The notes under the pieces were generated by a model. The model was not told the origin of the DNA, did no database searches, and saw only the letters and a list, made by a program, of their open reading frames with translations. 43,790 nucleotides of DNA. Source: Kitasatospora humi. Its GTDB lineage: Bacteria > Actinomycetota > Actinomycetes > Streptomycetales > Streptomycetaceae. The position numbers were made by a program, and so were the translations under genes. Below, in pieces: positions 23,342 through 30,324 of the stretch. Each line of letters starts with the position of its first letter. The stretch's first letter is position 1. The stretch covers positions 1-43,790 of the forward strand of contig NZ_JAJJPA010000049.1 of assembly GCF_020907985.1 (NCBI RefSeq), read 5' to 3'.

Positions 23342-23415
23342 GCCGGGTGCCGGGCTGCGGTCCCTACTCCTCCCTCCGGCGATGGCACGCTCTCACCCGT
23401 CGGGGAGCGTCCGGC

Positions 23416-23844
23416 TCATTCGTGCGGGCGGGCCAGCCGGCGGAGCAGGGTGAGGGTGTCGGCGCGGGGTACGGGGGCGAAGAAGCGGGCGTCTGCCTGC
23501 TCGACGGCGGCGATGGCGCGCGGTGCGAGGTCGGCGCCCGCCTCGGTGACCTGCAGCAGCTTGGCGCGGGTGTCGGCGGGGTCGGTCTCCCGGCGCACCA
23601 GGCCCTTGGCCTCCAGGGTTCGCAGCACCTGGGAGGTCATCTTCACGTCGGTGCCGGCCTGGGTCGCCACCGCCAGCTGATTGGGCTGCTGCCCCTGTGA
23701 GTTGAGCCACCAGGTGCAGGCGAGCAGGACGAACTGCACGTGGGTGAGCTGGAGCGGCCCCAGCGCGGCGGCGATCTCGCGCTGCCAGCGCAGGGTGGTG
23801 TGCCAGAGCAGGAAACCGGGGCTGTCGGCGGGGGTCCCGGACAT
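23416..23844 (-). CDS. MarR-family regulator
   Basis: 142 residues, with N-terminal WHTTLRWQREIAAALGPLQL. The winged helix includes THVQFVLLACTWWL, NQLAVATQAGTDVKMTSQVL, KGLVRRETDPADTRAKLLQV (the wing with D-x-R) and TEAG, all classical MarR positions. Its ATG overlaps the TGA of the upstream SRPBCC gene (TGATG), so the two are co-transcribed. The nested palindromes before that operon are the likely binding site. The ligand may bind the SRPBCC partner's substrate class, which is unknown. Confidence 0.9.
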   Translation of the reverse strand: MSGTPADSPGFLLWHTTLRWQREIAAALGPLQLTHVQFVLLACTWWLNSQGQQPNQLAVATQAGTDVKMTSQVLRTLEAKGLVRRETDPADTRAKLLQVTEAGADLAPRAIAAVEQADARFFAPVPRADTLTLLRRLARPHE

Positions 23845-24269
23845 CAGTTGGCCGCCTTCTCCGCCAGCTCGACCAGGGCGGCCATCGTCTCCGGCCAGTC
23901 ACCGGTGATCGCCGGACCGACCTGCGCCCCCAGCTCGTCCGCCCCCTCGCCCGTCATCTCCATCCGGTAGGTCACCCGGGAGCCGCCCCCGGCCGACGGC
24001 TCGACCAGGTGCATGGTCCGGAGTTCCACCGTGCCGAACCGGGCGATGTCCGCGAACTGCCGGTCGGCCACGACCTCGGCGATCTCCAGTCGCACCGGCT
24101 CCTGGCCGGCCGGAGTCATGGTGATCACGCTGCCGGTGGCGAACGGGCCGTCCAGCTCGATGGCCTCGATGTCCGCGATCCAGACCGGCCAATTGAGCAC
24201 GTCGGCCCAGAGCGCGAAGACGGCGTCGGGGGTGGCGGCGGTGTCGGTGCTGTTCTGGTAGCTCCACAT
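23844..24269 (-). CDS. SRPBCC (START-like) domain protein
   Basis: 141 residues: YQNSTDTAATPDAVFALWAD, then VLNWPVWIADIEAIELDGPF, followed by strand-rich TGSVITMTPAGQEPVRLEI, RVTYRMEMTGEG, and a final helix DWPETMAALVELAEKA. This is the polyketide-cyclase/AHSA1-like fold with a hydrophobic cavity. Stand-alone members bind lipids or small hydrophobic ligands. It is the first gene of a two-gene operon with MarR. Enzymatic activity cannot be inferred. Confidence 0.85.
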   Translation of the reverse strand: MWSYQNSTDTAATPDAVFALWADVLNWPVWIADIEAIELDGPFATGSVITMTPAGQEPVRLEIAEVVADRQFADIARFGTVELRTMHLVEPSAGGGSRVTYRMEMTGEGADELGAQVGPAITGDWPETMAALVELAEKAAN

Positions 24270-24298
24270 GGCGTGCTCGCTCCTCGCGGTCGGTCTTG

Positions 24299-24351
24299 AT
24301 CTACGAAGAGATTATCTACGCAAAGACCATCTGTCGACAGGTCAACAGATG
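24299..24351. promoter_or_regulatory. Promoter and MarR operator of the SRPBCC-MarR operon
   Basis: The direct repeat ATCTACG (24299-24305, 24314-24320) covers a likely minus-strand -10. Next to it is the inverted repeat CATCTGT (24328-24334) / ACAGATG (24345-24351), with the perfect palindrome CTGTCGACAG (24331-24340) nested across its left arm. Confidence 0.55.
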
Positions 24352-24420
24352 ATCATTCGAACAGCACTTCTGAAGACCCGTCGGAGCGTGGAAGGGTGTC
24401 GCCATGGGCAGCAGACGTAC

Positions 24421-24561
24421 ATGGAGCTGAGCGCGGCCGTACTGGGCGCCTGGCTGCTCTGGCCCGCCTGGGCGGCGGTGCCGGTCACCATGCTCGCGCT
24501 GGCCTGCGTGGTCACCGAACAGCCGCGCTGGCGCCGACTGCTGGCCACGCCCGGGCGGTGA
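24421..24561 (+). CDS. Small membrane peptide
   Basis: 46 residues from ATG 24421: MELSAAVLGAWLLWPAWAAV, then PVTMLALACVVTEQPRWRR. It forms two short hydrophobic spans and a basic tail. No clear ribosome binding site is present, and an in-frame ATG at 24352 would give a longer basic N-terminus. Similar small streptomycete membrane proteins exist, but the case is weak. It is convergent with the XRE gene at 24580. Confidence 0.4.
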   Translation: MELSAAVLGAWLLWPAWAAVPVTMLALACVVTEQPRWRRLLATPGR

Positions 24562-24579
24562 GGCGCTGGGCGCCGGTGG

Positions 24580-25608
24580 TCAGCGCTGCGCGGTGAGGGT
24601 GCCGGTGGTGAGGGCGGCGAGGAAGGCGGCGAAGGCGGGGGCGGGGAAGGCCAGGGCGGGGCCGTGAGGGTCCTTGGAGTCGCGCACGGGGGTGGTGCGG
24701 GGGAGGCGGGCTACCTCGACGCAATCGCCGCCGTTGGCTCCGGAGTAGGAGGACTTGCGCCAGGAGGGGCCTGCCGGAGGAGCAGCGGGCAGCATGTTGA
24801 CCATTCCTCTCAGGATGGAGCTGATCAGGCGTCGCGAGTCATCGGCGTTGAGCGCTCGCGCCCTGGCCCGATGGTACAGCTGGTCCCAGGAGCTGATCTC
24901 TTCTGCATCAGTGATCACATGACCGCGCGTCAGGCTCTCCGAATAGAGCACTTGGCGGCCGTTGGCACTTTCGACCAGTCGCAGCGATGTGCCGGATCCT
25001 GCATCGGCTCCGAGCTCGAACGGCAGAGCGTGGATGCCGACGTTCGGCAGATGGCTCATCTCGAGGACCCTTCGGAGTTGACGGGCCATCACGGCGGGGC
25101 CGCCCACCTGCCGACGCAGCACGCCTTCCTCAAGCAGGAACTCCACTCGCGCCTCACCGCGAAGCACCGCCTGCCGAGCCATCCGAGCGGCGATGCGTTC
25201 CGCTTCGACCTCGCGGGGGAGCCCCGGAGTGTGACTGGCGATCAGAGCGCGCATGTACTCCTCGGTCTGAAGCAGGCCGGGCATGACGCCGTTGTCCAAT
25301 GACCGGATCCTGCGCGCCTTCCGCTCGATTTCGGCGTAGTGGCGGAACCAGTCGGGGTGCACGTCCGCCGTCTCCTGGACGACCGCGCCGTACATCCGCT
25401 CGAAGACTCCGGGTGCTTCCAGGAACTCGTCGCACGCCTTGGCGAATTCCTCGGTCGGCAGCCGTTTCCCCAGCTCAATCGCCGACACCCACGTCTGATC
25501 GCAGTGCGCGTACCTCGCCAGCTCTGCCTGGGACTTCCCCCGCATCGCCCGCCACACCACCAGCTCGCGCCCGAAGCGCTCCGCCGCACTCAGCGGCCCA
25601 CTGCTCAT
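24580..25608 (-). CDS. XRE-DUF5753-DUF397 fusion protein
   Basis: 342 residues from ATG at 25608 with GAGGAAG upstream. The XRE helix-turn-helix (about 10-65) contains GKSQAELARYAHCDQTWVSA. The DUF5753 domain (about 75-265) contains GVMPGLLQTEEYMRALI and VLYSESLTRGHVITDAEEI. A DUF397 domain (about 282-335) follows, with SWRKSSYSGANGGDCVEVA and VRDSKDPHGPAL. In streptomycetes DUF397 is normally a separate 60-80-residue gene directly downstream (WhiJ/Scr1-type pairs). Here there is no stop between them. An internal ATG at 24795 with GAGAGGA 9 nt upstream could also yield DUF397 alone (71 residues). Confidence 0.9.
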   Translation of the reverse strand: MSSGPLSAAERFGRELVVWRAMRGKSQAELARYAHCDQTWVSAIELGKRLPTEEFAKACDEFLEAPGVFERMYGAVVQETADVHPDWFRHYAEIERKARRIRSLDNGVMPGLLQTEEYMRALIASHTPGLPREVEAERIAARMARQAVLRGEARVEFLLEEGVLRRQVGGPAVMARQLRRVLEMSHLPNVGIHALPFELGADAGSGTSLRLVESANGRQVLYSESLTRGHVITDAEEISSWDQLYHRARARALNADDSRRLISSILRGMVNMLPAAPPAGPSWRKSSYSGANGGDCVEVARLPRTTPVRDSKDPHGPALAFPAPAFAAFLAALTTGTLTAQR

Positions 25609-25640
25609 CTGTCGCTTCCTCGGCGGCACCGCGTCCTCCC

Positions 25641-25700
25641 TACGACCAACCCGAATGACTTACGACCGACGCAAGTGACCTACCGAAACGCTAGGTAGCC
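25641..25700. promoter_or_regulatory. 20-bp repeats upstream of the XRE fusion gene
   Basis: TACGACCAACCCGAATGACT (25641-25660) is repeated as TACGACCGACGCAAGTGACC (25661-25680), 15 of 20 identical, and more loosely at 25681-25700. The last unit contains the inverted repeat CTACC (25680-25684) / GGTAG (25694-25698). The block lies in the 180-bp gap between the XRE gene and the divergent small gene at 25790. It is a likely binding region for the XRE protein. Confidence 0.5.
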
Positions 25701-25789
25701 ACCCCGTCACAGCAGCAGACTCATCATGCAACGCAACCCCCACCCCTCACCCCGGGTTCGCGTCAAAACCACCCCTGGGAGGACTCCCC

Positions 25790-26083
25790 GTGATCACCGA
25801 CCCTGCCTTGCCCGAGTGCCGCTGTCCGCACGACTGCGGTGGGCGCCCGGAGCTCCGCTACCAGCTCCGCCCCGGCTACCCCGCCCCTGAACCCGGCACC
25901 CCACAGCCCGAACCGCCCGAGCACCCCTACGCCCCCGGGAAGCGGGGCGAGTTGGTGTACGACACCCTGAACGGCCGGGTCGGTGCCTTCATGGACCGGT
26001 CCCGCAACCGGGTGTACCTGCGGCCCGAGCGCGGCGGCACGGAGTGGGACGTCGACGGAAAGTGGCTGGTGGAACTCCCGTGA
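25790..26083 (+). CDS. Small protein with CxCxxxC motif, unknown function
   Basis: 97 residues from GTG 25790 with GGGAGGA before it. Layout: N-terminal CRCPHDC (residues 11-17), a proline-rich stretch (about 25-50), and a C-terminal beta-rich part, GELVYDTLNGRVGAFMDRSR and RVYLRPERGGTEWDV. Proteins like this occur, to my recollection, beside XRE/DUF397 genes in streptomycetes. The cysteines could bind a metal. It is translationally coupled to the next gene (GTGA overlap). No function can be assigned. Confidence 0.75.
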   Translation: MITDPALPECRCPHDCGGRPELRYQLRPGYPAPEPGTPQPEPPEHPYAPGKRGELVYDTLNGRVGAFMDRSRNRVYLRPERGGTEWDVDGKWLVELP

Positions 26084-26310
26084 ACTTCATCGCACATCAG
26101 CGGGCGGTCGACGCCCTGGACGAACTCCGCGACGCCATCGAGGACGCGGGCCTGGACGTCCACGACGTCTCCGGCGGCTGGCGCATCACCCAGGCGGGCA
26201 CCGTGCTCATCCAGCTGCGGCCCCTCCACCCGCACGAAGCCCTTGCCCTCGCGTCCGCCATCCGTCCGCGGGACTCCGACTCCAGCGCCGAACCCAACTC
26301 CGATACCTGA
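26080..26310 (+). CDS. Small conserved protein coupled to the CxCxxxC protein
   Basis: 76 residues from GTG 26080, overlapping the previous stop by 4 bp. Layout: helix VDALDELRDAIEDAGLDVHD, strands VSGGWRITQAGTVLIQLRPL, then a helix and a polar tail ending SAEPNSDT. No known motif. Coupling with the preceding gene suggests the two products work together. A strong hairpin ends the unit at 26366. Confidence 0.7.
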   Translation: MNFIAHQRAVDALDELRDAIEDAGLDVHDVSGGWRITQAGTVLIQLRPLHPHEALALASAIRPRDSDSSAEPNSDT

Positions 26311-26365
26311 CACCGGAAGTCGACCCCATCGACTTCCCCCTCCCGACCCATCGACTTCCCACTCT

Positions 26366-26397
26366 TGAGGCCTCCCGGCCGCCATCCGGAGGCCTCA
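26366..26397. terminator. Bidirectional terminator hairpin
   Basis: TGAGGCCTCC (26366-26375) pairs perfectly with GGAGGCCTCA (26388-26397) around a 12-nt loop, between two convergent genes. The sequence CATCGACTTCCC occurs twice just before it. Confidence 0.8.
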
Positions 26398-26400
26398 CCC

Positions 26401-27108
26401 TCATGCCGGCTCCCACACCGAGCAGTCGTGTGCGAACAGCACCCGCCGCGGATCGAACTCCATCAGCCGGTCGACCCACGCCCGGTAGCTCGGCAGCGGC
26501 ACCGCCACCCCTTCCAGCCTCGCCCGTCGCGCGAGCTGCGCCGCCCCGAACTCCGAAGCGAAGTCGTGCGCTTGGCCGGCCAGGATCACCGTCCCGTCCC
26601 CTTGCCGCACCACCAGCGACTGATGCCCGTCCGTGTGCCCGGGCGTCGGGATCACCCACACGCCGGGCCACACCTCGGCCTCCCCGCCGAGCTCCTCGTA
26701 CACCGCGCCACGGAAGTCGACCAACTCCTCGAACGTGTAGTTCCCCCGCCGGGCCTCGGCCAGCTCTCCACGCTGCACCAGGATCGGCTTGCCGCCCAGC
26801 AGCGGATTGCCGCCGCAGTGATCGAAGTGCAGATGGCAGTTCACCACCACGTCGACGTCCGCCACCGCGACCCCGGCCCCCGCCAGTGCCGCCTCCAACG
26901 GCCGGCGCCGCGGCCGGTAGTGCGCCTCGGTCCCGGCATCGGCCGCGCCCATCCCGGTGTCGAAGAGGATCAGCCCCTCCTCGCGCCGCACCAGGTACCC
27001 GAGCACCGGTTCCACCCTGGGCTCCGGCCCTCCGGTCTCACTCGCCGGCCGAACGAAGTACCCGAGGTCGAGGCGGTGCACCTGTGCGTTCGCGGTGGAG
27101 TCCGTCAT
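26401..27108 (-). CDS. Metallo-beta-lactamase-fold hydrolase (lactonase-like)
   Basis: 235 residues, with GAAGG before the ATG. The metal-binding motif is CHLHFDHCGG (H92, H94, D96, H97), followed by H in TPGHTDGHQSL, and an AHD pair in VILAGQAHDF and VLFAHD. Gating residues before the motif (LGYLVRREEGLILFDTGMG) match the N-acyl homoserine lactonase-like subgroup. It probably opens lactone or ester rings; quorum-quenching activity is only a possibility. It lies 33 bp downstream of a TetR gene on the same strand and may share its transcript. Confidence 0.88.
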   Translation of the reverse strand: MTDSTANAQVHRLDLGYFVRPASETGGPEPRVEPVLGYLVRREEGLILFDTGMGAADAGTEAHYRPRRRPLEAALAGAGVAVADVDVVVNCHLHFDHCGGNPLLGGKPILVQRGELAEARRGNYTFEELVDFRGAVYEELGGEAEVWPGVWVIPTPGHTDGHQSLVVRQGDGTVILAGQAHDFASEFGAAQLARRARLEGVAVPLPSYRAWVDRLMEFDPRRVLFAHDCSVWEPA

Positions 27109-27141
27109 GCCTTCAGCGTGAGGCCCGACCCCGGGTCGGGG

Positions 27142-27744
27142 TCAACCCCCGAACAGCTCCGCCAGGTGGTGCCGCAGGACCGCCAGCGCCGCCGCGCCGT
27201 CCCGCTGGCCCCCGAGCACACTCGACCCCAGCCCGTTGACCATCGCCAGCAGCCCGGCGGCGGTCATCTCGGCGTCCCGCCCGGCATCGATCTCCCCGGC
27301 GTCCTGGGCCGCCCGGATCTGCTTTGCCAGGAACCCCTCCAGCAGGTCGGGTTGGGCGGCGCCGTGCTTGGCGAGCAGCTCGGGATCGTTCAACACCAGT
27401 GCGTAGTAAGCGGCGTACGTCCTGGTGATGCGGCGGCTCTCGGCGTCCGTCGGCAGGATGCACGACAGCACCGCGGTCACGTTGCCTCGCGGCGTGGGCG
27501 GGGTGCCGGCCGCGGTGATCCACTCCGCCATGCGGGCCTGGAGCTGGGCGCCGAGCCGCTCCAAGGCGTCGAGGAGGAGGCCTTCCTTGCTGGTGAAGTA
27601 GTACTGCACCAGTCGGAGGGAGACGCCGGCTTCGGCGGCGACCGCGCGCATGCTGGCCGACTGCAGGCCCTGGGTGTCGGCGATCCTCAGCAGCGCCTCG
27701 GCGATCTGGCGCCGGCGTTCCTCGTGTTCGACTCGCGCGGTCAT
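27142..27744 (-). CDS. TetR-family regulator
   Basis: 200 residues, with GGGAGGT before the ATG at 27744. Helix-turn-helix: EERRRQIAEALLRIADTQGL, then RAVAAEAGVSLRLVQYYFTS and KEGLLLDALERL. The C-terminal half is a helical ligand domain of the PF13977 (TetR_C_6) type, with RRITRTYAAYYALVLNDPEL. It is divergent from the alpha/beta hydrolase, with operator half-sites GTATCATG between the two starts, and upstream of the lactonase-like gene. It probably controls both enzymes. Confidence 0.9.
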   Translation of the reverse strand: MTARVEHEERRRQIAEALLRIADTQGLQSASMRAVAAEAGVSLRLVQYYFTSKEGLLLDALERLGAQLQARMAEWITAAGTPPTPRGNVTAVLSCILPTDAESRRITRTYAAYYALVLNDPELLAKHGAAQPDLLEGFLAKQIRAAQDAGEIDAGRDAEMTAAGLLAMVNGLGSSVLGGQRDGAAALAVLRHHLAELFGG

Positions 27745-27769
27745 CCTGCGACACCTCCCTGGTACACCC

Positions 27770-27798
27770 GTATCATGCCGTGATACAGATGTATCATG
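27770..27798. promoter_or_regulatory. TetR operator overlapping the hydrolase start
   Basis: GTATCATGCCGTGATAC (27770-27786) has perfect 6-bp arms and a 5-bp spacer. A further half-site, GTATCATG, is at 27791-27798, 21 bp from the first, and its ATG is the start codon of the hydrolase gene. The whole divergent gap is 51 bp. Confidence 0.7.
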
Positions 27799-28686
27799 CG
27801 AATCAGCCAATTCAAGAACGACCGGGCCGAGAACCGGTTCCGCACCGCCTACGAGCAGGCTCTGGCAGAACTGTGGCCGGGCCCGCACAGCGCGTCGGAC
27901 GTCCTGACCGCCTTCGGCACCACCCGGGTCTACCGGACCGGCCCGCAGAGCGGGGAGCCGATCGTGCTGCTGCCCGGCTCGGGCGGCAATGCGCTGATGT
28001 GGCACCGGTACGTCGAACCGCTGAGCCGGCGGCACCCCCTGATCGCCGTCGACACCATCGGCGAACCGGGCGCGAGCGTGCAGACCGCCCCGATCGCGGA
28101 CGGGCGGGACGGCGCCGCGTGGCTGGAAGAGCTGCTGGCCGCGCTGGATGTGTCGTCCGCTCACCTCGTCGGCTGCTCCTACGGCGGCTGGTTTGCGCTG
28201 AGCCACCGGATCCACCATCCCGGACGGACCGCCTCCCTCACCCTCCTCGACTCCGCCGGCTTCGCCCCCTTCGGCCCCCGCTTCTACGCCTGGCTGATCG
28301 CCGGCGGGCTCGCCTCGGCCGCTCCGCGCCCGCTCCGCCCCCGGCTGGCCCGCCTGGTGGGCAACAGCGCGATCCTGGAGACCGAACTGATGCGCCTGAT
28401 GCGCGCCTCGACGGGATTCCGGCGCGCGCTGCCGGTGCCGCCGGTCTTCACCGACGACGAACTGCACCGCATGGGCGACGTCCCGTCCCTGTTCCTGCTC
28501 GGCGCCCGCAGCGCCATGCACGACTCGCGCCAGGTCGCCGACCGCATCCGGGCGTTGGTGCCGTCCGCCCGGGTGGAGGTCGTGCCCGACGCCGGCCACG
28601 CGCTGCCCACCGACCGGCCGGACCTGGTGACCGACCGCATCCTCCACCTCGCCGCCGGCGTCACGCCGTACGATCGCCGGCCATGA
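27796..28686 (+). CDS. Alpha/beta hydrolase
   Basis: 296 residues. Motifs: oxyanion strand IVLLPGSGGNALMWHRYVEP, nucleophile S128 in LVGCSYGGWFAL, acid in the SLFLLGARSAMHD region, and histidine in VVPDAGHALPTDRP. It matches serine hydrolases of the epoxide-hydrolase/haloperoxidase type. The ATG lies inside the TetR half-site and no ribosome binding site precedes it, so a leaderless transcript is likely. The substrate is unknown. Control by the divergent TetR is probable. Confidence 0.88.
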   Translation: MRISQFKNDRAENRFRTAYEQALAELWPGPHSASDVLTAFGTTRVYRTGPQSGEPIVLLPGSGGNALMWHRYVEPLSRRHPLIAVDTIGEPGASVQTAPIADGRDGAAWLEELLAALDVSSAHLVGCSYGGWFALSHRIHHPGRTASLTLLDSAGFAPFGPRFYAWLIAGGLASAAPRPLRPRLARLVGNSAILETELMRLMRASTGFRRALPVPPVFTDDELHRMGDVPSLFLLGARSAMHDSRQVADRIRALVPSARVEVVPDAGHALPTDRPDLVTDRILHLAAGVTPYDRRP

Positions 28687-28802
28687 CCGAACCCGCCGCG
28701 AACCCCGACAGCTACCACGTCACCGGCCACCCCACCATCGCCCCGGACGGCGTCACCGTCCGCCAGCGGTACGGCGGCAGGACGGAGACCGGGATCCACT
28801 AG
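28683..28802 (+). pseudogene. Truncated small gene
   Basis: An ATG at 28683, overlapping the hydrolase stop, opens 39 codons: MTEPAANPDSYHVTGHPTIA, then PDGVTVRQRYGGRTETG. The start looks real (coupled), but the frame stops at 28800-28802 and the following bases do not continue it. It may be a gene cut by a deletion; the family is not recognised. Confidence 0.4.
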
Positions 28803-28838
28803 CAGCTCGTCGTAGCCGGGGTCGCCGGGGCGGAACGT

Positions 28839-29144
28839 GTGCCAACCGTCGTCCGGGACGGCTGGATCATGCTGGCGGCCAACTATCCGGAGAAGGCCCT
28901 GGAGTGGATCGCGCTGAAGCGCGCGGACCTGACGGACCCGGACTACCGGCAGGACTACCTCGCCTATGACCAGGCCTACGACTGGGACCCGGCGGATCCC
29001 CGGCTGGAGCGACTCGCCGACTCCATGGCCGCCCGGTTCGTCCAGCTCCATCGTCACCCCGCGGTCGCTGATCCCGAGGTCGCGCAGCTCCGCCAGGTAG
29101 TCCGCTATCTCGGGCGGGAGGAAGGAGCCGCTCGCCGGCGGTGA
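28839..29144 (+). pseudogene. Probable gene fragment of unknown family
   Basis: The plus frame from about 28860 to 29040 has convincing codon use (DGWIMLAANYPEKALEWIAL, DLTDPDYRQDYLAYDQAYDW, DPADPRLERLADSMAARFVQ). It lacks a plausible start with a ribosome binding site. The same region gives coding-like pieces on the minus strand near 28790-28865 (GWHTFRPGDPGYDELL) and 29050-29130 (LPPEIADYLAELRDLGISDR). The stretch is therefore probably a patchwork of fragments. Confidence 0.35.
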
Positions 29145-29279
29145 GCTGGGCGACCCGGCGGCAGGCGGGTCCCTTCCGGGTGCGAGCGGGCCTGCGGGAG
29201 GTCCAGGCGTCCGGCGCGGAGCTCGCGGAACTCTCCGAGCACGAGGTCCTCTCCGCCGACGCGGTTCGCCGGCGCCGCC

Positions 29280-29420
29280 GGACTCCTGCCGGCCGGCCGA
29301 CCGCCCGCCGACGTGGCCACCGCGGTCGGCTTCTACGACCAGTCCCATCTGACCCGGCACTTCCGCCGCCACCTGGGTGTCCCGCCCGGGCGCTACGCAC
29401 CGGCCGCACGGCCGCGGTGA
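29280..29420 (+). pseudogene. C-terminal stub of an AraC-family regulator
   Basis: The frame to TGA 29418-29420 reads GLLPAGRPPADVATAVGFYD, then QSHLTRHFRRHLGVPPGRYA. This is the second helix-turn-helix and C-terminus of AraC regulators. Upstream codons do not form the first helix-turn-helix or a ligand domain, so only the end remains. Confidence 0.75.
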
Positions 29421-29451
29421 ACCCCCTCACCGGGCCACCTATGCTCGCGGG

Positions 29452-29922
29452 ATGACGACCACCTGGGAACCCGGCACCTCGGGCCTGCTGCGGCTGCCCT
29501 CGGGGCGGCTGGTGCGTGGCCGGGGGCTGCGGAATCCGTTGCCGGCGGGGCAGTCGCCCACGTTCGGGCTCTACCTGCTGGGGCGCCGGCCACCGGCGGT
29601 GGAGTGGGAGTCCTGCTGGCTGCGGTGGCCGGATTTCCGGCTGCCGGCCGACCGGGCCCGGGCCGTGGCCGTGCTGCGCGAGGTGTGGCAGCGCCTCGGG
29701 GAGGGGCGGGTCGAGGTGGCCTGCGCCGGCGGCAAGGGGCGGACCGGGACGGCGCTGGCCTGCCTCGCCGTGCTGGACGGGGTGCCCGGCGGCGAGGCGG
29801 TGGCCTACGTGCGGCAGCACTACTCCCCGCACGCGGTGGAGACGCCCTGGCAGCGCCGTTACGTGGCCCGCTTCCCCGGCGCTCAGGCGAGCAGCAGTGC
29901 GGCCAGCGCGGGCGCCAGGTAG
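29452..29922 (+). CDS. Protein-tyrosine/dual-specificity phosphatase-like
   Basis: 156 residues. The phosphate-binding loop is VEVACAGGKGRTGTAL, with C91 and R97 (C-x5-R). D61 in WPDFRLPADR may serve as general acid. The protein is shorter than classical PTPs and matches the small actinomycete family in which the P-loop is followed by AVAYVRQHYSPHAVETPWQR. It probably dephosphorylates protein tyrosine or a phosphoinositide-like substrate. Its last 40 bp overlap the convergent DoxX gene. Confidence 0.8.
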   Translation: MTTTWEPGTSGLLRLPSGRLVRGRGLRNPLPAGQSPTFGLYLLGRRPPAVEWESCWLRWPDFRLPADRARAVAVLREVWQRLGEGRVEVACAGGKGRTGTALACLAVLDGVPGGEAVAYVRQHYSPHAVETPWQRRYVARFPGAQASSSAASAGAR

Positions 29923-30221
29923 ACCAGCGGGAACGGGATGTGGCCGTAGGCGCGGGCCCGGGCGCAGGTGAGGGCGGCGCCGAGGAAGTAGAGCACCAGG
30001 CCGGTGGCGGCGAGCGCGCCGATGACCGGCACGGCCAGGCCGATCAGCAGGCCCGCGGCGCCCGCGAGCTTGGCGGCGCCGAGGAAGGGCCACCACGAGC
30101 GCGGGACGCCGTACCGGGTGAGCGGCTCGACGACGAACGAGGCGCGGGCGAAGATCGACGCGCCGGAGAAGCCGGCCATGACGGCGCCCAGGACGGTGAC
30201 GACGGTGTGGGCAGTGGACAT
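29883..30221 (-). CDS. DoxX-like membrane protein
   Basis: 112 residues with four spans: VVTVLGAVMAGFSGASIFAR, FLGAAKLAGAAGLLIGL, VIGALAATGLVLYFLGAALT, and PLVYLAPALAALLLA. The K in span 2 (AAKLAGAAGLL) and the HIPFPLVYL loop are typical of DoxX-like DUF proteins. The gene is alone and its 3' end overlaps the phosphatase gene. It may act in redox or membrane stress, as suggested for the family. Confidence 0.82.
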   Translation of the reverse strand: MSTAHTVVTVLGAVMAGFSGASIFARASFVVEPLTRYGVPRSWWPFLGAAKLAGAAGLLIGLAVPVIGALAATGLVLYFLGAALTCARARAYGHIPFPLVYLAPALAALLLA

Positions 30222-30324
30222 CGGGTCCTCCTCGGTGTGGTTCGCTCGCTGCGGCGCCTTGCGGCTCCACTGAGACGACTCCGGGCCGGGCGGGAATGTG
30301 ACAGACCAGGGGAGGTTTCTTCCG

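Noticed and set aside
24580..24795. A separate DUF397 gene annotated alone
   Set aside because: The frame is continuous with the XRE-DUF5753 protein with no stop; the internal start is reported as a possibility within the fusion rather than as a certain second gene.
29105..29320. Minus-strand small gene overlapping the AraC stub
   Set aside because: Arg/Pro-rich composition without motifs, antisense to a recognisable AraC helix-turn-helix end.
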